Part shown: positions 23,765 to 32,593 of the stretch, piece after piece | Numbering within the stretch: position 1 is the first letter of the stretch | Layout: each line of letters opens with the position of its first letter | Assembly (NCBI GenBank): GCA_937877465.1 | Contig: CALFIT010000056.1 | Span: 1 to 32,593, forward strand | Source: an uncultured Bacteroidales bacterium | GTDB taxonomy: Bacteria; Bacteroidota; Bacteroidia; Bacteroidales; F082 | DNA: 32,593 nt | Reading direction: 5' to 3' | Position numbers and translations under genes: made by a program | Notes under the pieces: model-generated | Seen by the model: only the letters and a program-made list of their open reading frames with translations | Told to the model about the DNA's origin: nothing | Database searches by the model: none

Positions 23765-25051
23765 ATGACCTACAAAGAAACCCTCGACTGGATGTTCAAC
23801 AAGCTGCCGATGTACCAACGCATCGGGGCTGCGGCCTACAAAGCCGACCTTAACAACACCATCCAACTCCTTGACCTATTGGAAAATCCGCACCACAATT
23901 TCAAATCCGTCCACGTTGCCGGCACCAACGGCAAAGGCTCGGTGTCGCACATGTTGGCCTCCATCTTCCAAGAAGCAGGCTTCAAGACCGGACTCTACAC
24001 CTCGCCCCACCTCCGCGACTTCCGCGAGCGCATCCGCATCAACGGCGAGATGATACCCGAAGAGAATGTAGTGCAATTCATTGACACTTACAAGGATAGG
24101 TTCGAGGCAATGCAACTCTCCTTCTTCGAGATGACCGTGGGCATGGCCTTCGACTATTTCTCGAAGGAAAAAGTCGACATCGCCATTGTCGAAGTGGGCA
24201 TGGGCGGCAGGCTCGACTCCACCAACCTCATCACGCCCGAACTAAGCGTCATCACCAACATCGACTTCGACCACATGAAGTTCCTCGGCGACACAAGGGC
24301 GAAAATCGCCTACGAGAAGGCCGGCATCATCAAGCCCGGCATCCCCGTCGTGATTGGTGAAACGCACCCCGAAACCCAACAAGTCTTTATCGACAAAGCC
24401 CAGGAATGCAACAGCCCGATTTACTTTGCCGACCAGATTTTCGACTGCGACAAGATTCACATCGAGTCGCAAACCGAGCAGCAGTTCGACGTCTGGAAAA
24501 ACAGCGAACTCTATCTGGAAGCCTTGGAAATCCCGTTGATGGGCCACTACCAACAGAAAAACCTCACCACCGTGATGTGCGCCATCGACCCGCTGCGCCA
24601 GAAGTTCGACCTCACGGACGACGACATCCGCGACGGTATCGGGAAAGTGGTCAGGAACACCCACCTCATGGGGCGTTGGCAGATGCTAAACAAAGACCCG
24701 CTCACCATCGCCGACACGGGGCACAACGTGGCCGGCATCACCGAGGTGGTGCGCCAGTTGGCCGAGATGAGCTATGGCAAGTTGCATTTCGTCCTCGGCA
24801 TGGTCAACGACAAGGACATCGACAGCGTGTTGCAACTGCTTCCACGCGGTGCCGAGTATTACTTTTGCAAGGCCGACATCCCCAGAGGCTTGGATGCCAA
24901 CGTCTTGGCCGAGAAAGCCTTCGAGATGGGTTTGCGTGGACAGGTGTTTGAATCGGTGAGCCACGCCTATCGCTCGGCAGTCAACAACGCCCATTTCGGC
25001 GACGTGGTCTTCGTCGGCGGCAGCAATTTCACCGTAGCCGAAGTCGTTTGA
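23765..25051 (+). CDS. folC: Bifunctional folylpolyglutamate/dihydrofolate synthase
   Basis: 428 residues from ATG 23765; 29 in-frame upstream codons only read through the intergenic repeat. Mur-ligase-type ATPase: P-loop HVAGTNGKGSVSH (50-62), SPHLRDFRERIRING (about 78-92), IAIVEVGMGGRLDSTN (about 140-155), ITNIDFDHMKFLGDT (about 165-179) and the C-terminal-domain entry ADTGHNVAG (about 318-326). It adds glutamate to dihydropteroate and folates in the cytosol. It is complete at the usual length. tamL downstream has its own promoter box, so the two are probably separate units. Confidence 0.95.
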   Translation: MTYKETLDWMFNKLPMYQRIGAAAYKADLNNTIQLLDLLENPHHNFKSVHVAGTNGKGSVSHMLASIFQEAGFKTGLYTSPHLRDFRERIRINGEMIPEENVVQFIDTYKDRFEAMQLSFFEMTVGMAFDYFSKEKVDIAIVEVGMGGRLDSTNLITPELSVITNIDFDHMKFLGDTRAKIAYEKAGIIKPGIPVVIGETHPETQQVFIDKAQECNSPIYFADQIFDCDKIHIESQTEQQFDVWKNSELYLEALEIPLMGHYQQKNLTTVMCAIDPLRQKFDLTDDDIRDGIGKVVRNTHLMGRWQMLNKDPLTIADTGHNVAGITEVVRQLAEMSYGKLHFVLGMVNDKDIDSVLQLLPRGAEYYFCKADIPRGLDANVLAEKAFEMGLRGQVFESVSHAYRSAVNNAHFGDVVFVGGSNFTVAEVV

Positions 25052-25151
25052 GGAACGATTCTTTTCAATTTACCATTGAGCCATCATACGAAACGAAATC
25101 CTCTGTTTATCATTTTTTTTCCAATAATCCAAAATGCTCCATTATTCTTCC

Positions 25152-25159
25152 TAAATTTG
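25152..25159 (+). promoter_or_regulatory. -7 promoter box of tamL (TAAATTTG)
   Basis: Exact TAnnTTTG in the gap after folC, 20 bases before the proposed GTG start at 25180. The box lies inside the longer open frame, so it also argues for the shorter protein. Confidence 0.6.
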
Positions 25160-25179
25160 CAGCCAAAATACCAGAACTT

Positions 25180-27492
25180 GTGCCAAGCAGAAGGTCCAAT
25201 ATCGTCTTGTCGTTGCTCGTCGCGGTGCTCTTGTCGTCGTGCTCCCTCAGGCGTTTTGTCCCCGAAGGGAAATATTTAGTGCGAAGCAACAAGGTCGTCA
25301 TCGAGGAAGAAGGCACCGAAATCAGCAAGTCGGGCATCTCGAAATACATTTCCCTGAAGCCCTACAAAAGCTCGCTCAGCACCAACATCCCCACATGGAT
25401 CTACTACCAGTCGGAAAAAAGGTCGGGCAGCGTCTTTTGGAAATGGATGAACCGAAACTTCGGCAACGAGCCTGTCTATTACGACCTGACCGAAGCCAAG
25501 AACTCGGCCACACAGATGACGCGCTACTTGGACAACGTGGGCTATTTCCATTCCAAGGTGACCCATTCGGTGGAAACACGACAGCGCAAACGTACCGCCA
25601 AGGTCACCTATCACGTCTATCCCAACACGCCTTATCGCATCAGAAGCATCGATTACGTCATCGAGGACAGCGCCATCAGGAGCCGCATCATGCGCGACAG
25701 CCTGAAATTCACACTCAAGGAAGGCGACATCTACAACGCCTACACGCTCAACAGCCAACGCGACATCATCACCGAAAGGATGAAAAACTCGGGCTATTAC
25801 TATTTCACACGCGACAACATCTATTTCGAGGTCGACAGCAACTTCATGGACCACACCATGGAAGTCACCATGCGGCTGAAAGAGAACGACTTGGCCTACA
25901 AAAGATACCGCATCCGCGACATTAGCGTCTACCCCGACTTCTCCGTCTTCAGAATGAACGACCGCCCCGTCGACTCGGCCTCGCTCAATCTCATCATGGG
26001 CCAAAACAGGCGGATTCCCAACAAGTTGGACTTCTATTATTTCGACAAGCCTCAGGTGAAGCCCCAGACTTTCTCGCGCACCATCCATATCATCGAAGGG
26101 CTGCCCTACAACCTGCGAAGCGTCACCAGCACCTACAAGGCATTAGGCAACTTCCGCCTGTTCAGCAACGTCAACATCCAGTTCGACAGCGTACCCAACG
26201 ACTCGCTCAACCTCCTCGACTGCCGCATCACGATGCAACAGAACGACGTGCATTCCTTTACGGTGCAAGGCGAAGGCACCAACTCCGACGGCGACTTGGG
26301 CGTGAAAGGGAGCCTTTCCTACACCAACAAGAACATCTTCCACGGCGCCGAAACCTTCCAAATCAGCGTCAAAGGCGGCTTGGAGGCCCAAAGGTTGGTC
26401 GGGACCGAGCAAAATGAAAGCGGAAAAAACATCTTCAACACCAAGGAGTTAGGCGTTACGGCAAGCCTGCTGTTCCCTAAGTTCCTGAGTCCTTTCGGCT
26501 CCCTTAACTTTGCCCGCGACTACCTGCCCACCACCTCCATCTCACTTGGCGTTAACGGCCAGATCAGGTATTACTACTCGCGCTACATCTCGACGGCTTC
26601 GTTTGCCTACGACTGGAAGAGCAACAACCGCGTGGGACACACCTTCTCACCCGTCTATCTCAACAGCGTGAAGATCGCCAACGTCAACCCGACCTTCCAA
26701 GCCTACCTCGATGCCGAAACGAGCCAAAGGAAAAAAGACCAATACACGAGCCACCTGATTTTCGGCACGCGCTATTCCTTCACCTACAGCAGCCAACGCC
26801 TCAACCAAGAAGGCAGCTTCGTCTATCTTCGCACCGACCTCGAATCGAGCGGCAACCTGCTCTCGCTCTTCAACAACACGAAAATCATCACCGAAAACGA
26901 CGGGCGCCATCTCTTGTTGGGCATACCCTACGCGCAATATTTGAGAGGCAGTTTCGACATCCGCCAGCACCTCGACCTCGGCAGCGACTCGTGGCTGGTG
27001 TTGCGCGAGTTTGTCGGCATCGGCTTCCCCTACGGCAACTCGCAAGACCTGCCTTTCGAGCGCAGCTTCTACGGCGGCGGCGCCAACGGTTTGCGAGGCT
27101 GGCTCTATCGCACCGTCGGCCCCGGCGGTTATGTGCCCACCGACGACAACAGCATCGAGAAAACCGGCGACCTCCAGTTGGAAGTCAACGCCGAGTTGCG
27201 CTTCCCCCTCTATAACATCCTCAACGGTGCCGTCTTCGTCGACGCAGGCAACGTGTGGGCCTTCCACCCCAACGAATCCATGCCCAACGCCGAGTTTGGC
27301 TTCAACAGTTTCTATAAGCAAATCGCCGTCGATGCTGGATTTGGCGTCAGAATCGACGTCTCGTTCCTTATCCTGCGCGTCGATTTCGCATACGCCATGC
27401 GCAATCCCTATCAGGACGAGAATGGAAGCTATTGGCGTTTCGGCAACGGCGACAACCTCAGGATGCAAATCGGCATCGGCTATCCTTTCTGA
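25180..27492 (+). CDS. tamL: TamL, lipidated TamA/BamA-like outer-membrane barrel protein
   Basis: 770 residues from a GTG start at 25180. The frame is open back to 25048 and has no ATG in the leader. The GTG is chosen because it follows the -7 box and opens a clean lipoprotein signal peptide (lipobox LLSSC, Cys about residue 21). POTRA-like repeats span about 30-330 (GKYLVRSNKVVIEEEGTEI, VTYHVYPNTPYRI). An Omp85 16-strand barrel follows, with the conserved FYGGGANGLRGW motif near residue 635 and a C-terminal strand MQIGIGYPF. TamL is the lipidated TamA variant of Bacteroidota and is thought to act in outer-membrane protein or lipid insertion with a TamB-like partner. No tamB is in the window. 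The helicase gene begins 12 bases after the stop. Confidence 0.88.
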   Translation: MPSRRSNIVLSLLVAVLLSSCSLRRFVPEGKYLVRSNKVVIEEEGTEISKSGISKYISLKPYKSSLSTNIPTWIYYQSEKRSGSVFWKWMNRNFGNEPVYYDLTEAKNSATQMTRYLDNVGYFHSKVTHSVETRQRKRTAKVTYHVYPNTPYRIRSIDYVIEDSAIRSRIMRDSLKFTLKEGDIYNAYTLNSQRDIITERMKNSGYYYFTRDNIYFEVDSNFMDHTMEVTMRLKENDLAYKRYRIRDISVYPDFSVFRMNDRPVDSASLNLIMGQNRRIPNKLDFYYFDKPQVKPQTFSRTIHIIEGLPYNLRSVTSTYKALGNFRLFSNVNIQFDSVPNDSLNLLDCRITMQQNDVHSFTVQGEGTNSDGDLGVKGSLSYTNKNIFHGAETFQISVKGGLEAQRLVGTEQNESGKNIFNTKELGVTASLLFPKFLSPFGSLNFARDYLPTTSISLGVNGQIRYYYSRYISTASFAYDWKSNNRVGHTFSPVYLNSVKIANVNPTFQAYLDAETSQRKKDQYTSHLIFGTRYSFTYSSQRLNQEGSFVYLRTDLESSGNLLSLFNNTKIITENDGRHLLLGIPYAQYLRGSFDIRQHLDLGSDSWLVLREFVGIGFPYGNSQDLPFERSFYGGGANGLRGWLYRTVGPGGYVPTDDNSIEKTGDLQLEVNAELRFPLYNILNGAVFVDAGNVWAFHPNESMPNAEFGFNSFYKQIAVDAGFGVRIDVSFLILRVDFAYAMRNPYQDENGSYWRFGNGDNLRMQIGIGYPF

Positions 27493-27504
27493 CACGACAC
27501 GACC

Positions 27505-28920
27505 ATGGACCGGCAGACGCTATTCGGACACCTTACGCGATCCTTCGGGTTTGAGCCTACCGAAGGGCAGTCCATCGTGCTATTCCATTTGGCCGCCTTC
27601 CTGCTCTCGCAAAAAGAAAACCCCACCTATATCTTGAGAGGCTATGCAGGCACAGGCAAGACCTCGCTCGTGAAGACCTTGGTGCGCACCTTGCCTTCCA
27701 TAGGCATGAGATATGTGCTGATGGCACCCACGGGACGGGCCGCCAAGGTGCTCGGCAGCTACACCCGACAACCGGCTTCAACAATCCATCGACGGATCTA
27801 CCAAGCCATGACCTTCCCCGACGGCAGCGTCCGCATCGCAAGGGCCGAAAACAAGCACAAGGACACGCTTTTCATCGTCGACGAGGCCTCCATGATTGGC
27901 GAGCAGAAGGAATTTGGCGGCTTCAGCCTGCTCGACGACCTTTTGGGTTACGTTTTCAGCGGCGAGCGTTGCCGACTGCTGCTCATCGGCGACACGGCAC
28001 AGCTGCCTCCCGTAGGCAGCAACGAGAGTCCGGCCCTCGACTGCGACTACCTGAAATCGGAGTTCCCCATCACGGCGGCCACCTACGAGCTGACCGAGGT
28101 GAAACGACAGGCACTGGAATCGGGAATCTTGTATAACGCCACCGACATCAGGCAACTGCTTGGGCAAAACCTTTACGAATACCAACTGCCCATATTCCAC
28201 TTGGAAGGTTTCGACGACATACAAAAGATTGAGCCTGAGGAATTTGAGGAAATGCTGCACAATGCCTTCGCCAACACTTCCGACAACGAGGCCGTCGTCG
28301 TCTGCAAGTCGAACAAACGCGCCAACATGTTCAACCAAGCCATCCGTGGACGCATCCTCAACATCGAAGGCGAGATTGCCACGGGCGACAAGCTGATGGT
28401 GGTGAAAAACAACTATTTCTGGGCCGACGGCAACGATGCCATCAATTTCATCGCCAACGGCGACATGGCCGAGATACGGAAAATCAAGCACTTCGACGAG
28501 ATGTACGGTTTCCGTTTCGCCGACGTCGAACTCAGCTTCACCGACTATCCCGACGCACCCAACATCGAGGCGAAGATCCTTTTGGACACCCTTTACAGCA
28601 ACAGCCCTTCGCTGACTGAAGACGAAAACAAGAGGCTGTTTTCGGCCATCGAGGAAGACTACATGGACATCCCTAACCGCAGGGAACGCTACAAGGAAAT
28701 GAAGAAAAACCCGTGGTTCAACGCGCTTCAGGTGAAGTTTGCCTACGCCCTCACCTGCCACAAGACCCAAGGCGGGCAGTGGAACACCATCTTCATCGAC
28801 TCGTCGCTCAACCAAAAAGAGACCCTCGAAGTGGAAGACTTGCGCTGGCTTTACACCGCCTTGACACGAGCGCAAGAGCGGGTGTGTTTCGTGAATTTCA
28901 AGGAGGAGTTTTTCGGGTAA
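27505..28920 (+). CDS. RecD/Pif1-like superfamily 1 DNA helicase
   Basis: 471 residues. Walker A GYAGTGKTSLVK (46-57), motif Ia APTGRAAKVL (74-83), Walker B FIVDEASMI (123-131), motif III GDTAQLPPVG (about 163-172). The UvrD_C_2-type C-terminus has YALTCHKTQGGQWNTIFID and LRWLYTALTRAQERV. It belongs to the stand-alone 5'-3' RecD2/Dda/Pif1-like helicases of Bacteroidota, not to a RecBCD complex. Role in DNA repair or replication is inferred. It is 12 bases after tamL, so probably co-transcribed, though the functions differ. It converges with the rRNA genes, and the hairpin at 28944-28977 lies between them. Confidence 0.9.
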   Translation: MDRQTLFGHLTRSFGFEPTEGQSIVLFHLAAFLLSQKENPTYILRGYAGTGKTSLVKTLVRTLPSIGMRYVLMAPTGRAAKVLGSYTRQPASTIHRRIYQAMTFPDGSVRIARAENKHKDTLFIVDEASMIGEQKEFGGFSLLDDLLGYVFSGERCRLLLIGDTAQLPPVGSNESPALDCDYLKSEFPITAATYELTEVKRQALESGILYNATDIRQLLGQNLYEYQLPIFHLEGFDDIQKIEPEEFEEMLHNAFANTSDNEAVVVCKSNKRANMFNQAIRGRILNIEGEIATGDKLMVVKNNYFWADGNDAINFIANGDMAEIRKIKHFDEMYGFRFADVELSFTDYPDAPNIEAKILLDTLYSNSPSLTEDENKRLFSAIEEDYMDIPNRRERYKEMKKNPWFNALQVKFAYALTCHKTQGGQWNTIFIDSSLNQKETLEVEDLRWLYTALTRAQERVCFVNFKEEFFG

Positions 28921-28943
28921 CAGGATTACGTGGCATAAAACCA

Positions 28944-28977
28944 GAAAGCCCCTCCAGAATAATCTGGAAGGGCTTTC
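28944..28977. terminator. Terminator hairpin between the helicase and rRNA genes
   Basis: GAAAGCCC (28944-28951) pairs with GGGCTTTC (28970-28977); after one mismatch TCCAG pairs with CTGGA around a 6-base loop. On the minus strand, after 5S, it is followed by a U-rich run (TTCTGGTTTTAT). On the plus strand no T-run follows. It best fits the rRNA operon end but may stop both convergent transcripts. Confidence 0.7.
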
Positions 28978-28987
28978 CGTTAAGGGT

Positions 28988-29095
<108 letters not shown>

Positions 29096-29242
29096 TTGTG
29101 GTTCTCTCTTTCTCTCCTTGTCTCGTTTCTATCTCTCTTTTCTCTTTCTCCGGTCCTTGGCGGACGGGGAAGGCAGGCACGGCGGGCTGGTGCCCGCCAC
29201 CGACGCCACGGTCGCACGACCCAACCCCCAAGGGGAGGCCCG
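29096..29242 (-). other. 23S-5S spacer with a purine tract in the transcript
   Basis: No gene is visible in this spacer. On the plus strand 29102-29151 is almost pure pyrimidine (three exceptions in about 50), so the precursor RNA has a long purine tract just before 5S. The part next to 23S is GC-rich with small hairpins. No tRNA is present. Confidence 0.7.
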
Positions 29243-32138
<2,896 letters not shown>

Positions 32139-32217
32139 CTCGCAACCGCACCGCCGCTCCTGCCACGAGCATCCATTTGATGTAATCGGGTCTGCTATTT
32201 GTCACCTTCCGAGCCAT
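32139..32217 (-). pseudogene. Interrupted start of a small membrane protein gene, cut by the 23S 5' end
   Basis: ATG at 32217, three bases after the TM2 gene stop. It begins MARKVTNSRPDYIKWMLVAGAAV, a basic start leading into a hydrophobic segment, with natural codon use. The frame then runs straight into 23S rRNA near 32140-32155 and remains open only by chance. A short second gene in an operon after TM2 is plausible; a DUF2752-type protein is one guess, unsupported by sequence. Either the gene was truncated in the genome or the contig is joined here. Confidence 0.45.
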
Positions 32218-32220
32218 GCA

Positions 32221-32593
32221 TCAGAACAGGGGCATCGTCGAGGGCGAGTAGACGTATTTGCGTTCAAACTCCTCACTGCGCATGGTCATCATCATGATGC
32301 CTTGAATCAAGGTGATGATACCCCAAATGCCGCAAGTGATGATTGACAACAGAATGCAGATGAATCCGCCGCCTGTCTTGCCGCAATAGAAATAGTGTAC
32401 GCCCAGCGTGCCAATCAGGATGGCCAACAGGCCTGCCACGCCACGGCTCTTGCCCGATGGACCTACATCAAACACACCGATGTCAGTGCCGGGCATTTGG
32501 CCGTTTCCGTAAGCATACTGCTGGCCGTAAGGCTGCTGGCCATAAGGCTGCTGGCCGTAAGGTTGTTGAGGCTGCTGGCCGTAAGGTTGCTGA
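32221..32593 (-). CDS. TM2-domain membrane protein with QQPYG repeats (5' end missing)
   Basis: The frame runs in from the window edge and stops at TGA 32221-32223; 123 codons are seen. The N-terminal part repeats QQPYG (five copies, one disturbed), then YAYGNG. The TM2 domain follows: SRGVAGLLAILIGTLGVHYFYCGKTGGGFICILLSIITCGIWGIITLIQGIMMM, two membrane helices with the short turn typical of the family. The tail FERKYVYSPSTMPLF is cytosolic or periplasmic. The role of TM2 proteins in bacteria is not known. The repeat is encoded by a 15-base unit that could change copy number. The start codon lies outside the window. Confidence 0.9.
   Translation of the reverse strand, partial: QQPYGQQPQQPYGQQPYGQQPYGQQYAYGNGQMPGTDIGVFDVGPSGKSRGVAGLLAILIGTLGVHYFYCGKTGGGFICILLSIITCGIWGIITLIQGIMMMTMRSEEFERKYVYSPSTMPLF

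Overview
The window reads as chromosomal DNA of an uncultivated gut- or rumen-type member of the Bacteroidales (Bacteroidota), moderately GC-rich. Evidence: at least nine TAnnTTTG -7 boxes just upstream of genes; A-rich leaders instead of Shine-Dalgarno sites; a 5S rRNA with the Bacteroidota-like internal core; and lineage-typical genes (a PUR/DUF3276 protein, parA-parB-DUF5683-dapB-lepB, a lipidated TamA-like protein, a FISUMP-domain lipoprotein preceded by a small peptide gene). No phage, insertion sequence, CRISPR array or tRNA was seen.

Layout. 1-3760 (minus): a large surface lipoprotein cut by the window edge. A 48-residue peptide gene sits 13 bases upstream of it, behind a structured leader RNA that ends in a strong intrinsic terminator. 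4004-4738 (minus): cutC. 4877-7513 (plus): a secreted family 20 glycoside hydrolase. 7514-12783 (minus): a secreted transglutaminase-like protein, a tricorn-type S41 protease and a DEDDh exonuclease. 12907-18256 (plus): PUR protein, then the chromosome-partition operon parA-parB-DUF5683, dapB and a long signal peptidase I. 18379-23652 (plus): ftsK-lolA-exbB-exbD-tonB, which covers chromosome segregation, lipoprotein carriage and outer-membrane energisation. 23765-28920 (plus): folC, tamL and a RecD/Pif1-like helicase. 28944-32138 (minus): 5S and 23S rRNA. 32139-32593 (minus): the start of an interrupted ORF and a TM2-domain gene cut by the window edge.

How it fits together. Most of the window is a housekeeping block for chromosome maintenance and envelope biogenesis: partition, FtsK, LolA, ExbBD/TonB, TamL and LepB. 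parAB and an inverted pair of DnaA-box-like 9-mers hint that oriC may not be far away. The accessory-looking parts are the surface lipoprotein locus and the glycan- and protein-degrading secreted enzymes.

Most worth a second look: (a) the leader RNA/terminator, small peptide and FISUMP lipoprotein unit at the left end; (b) the 23S-5S pair with no 16S, whose 5' end abuts an interrupted protein gene, so either an unlinked rRNA operon or an assembly join; (c) several unrelated short-word repeat arrays in intergenic gaps, including one octamer used at two sites 17 kb apart.
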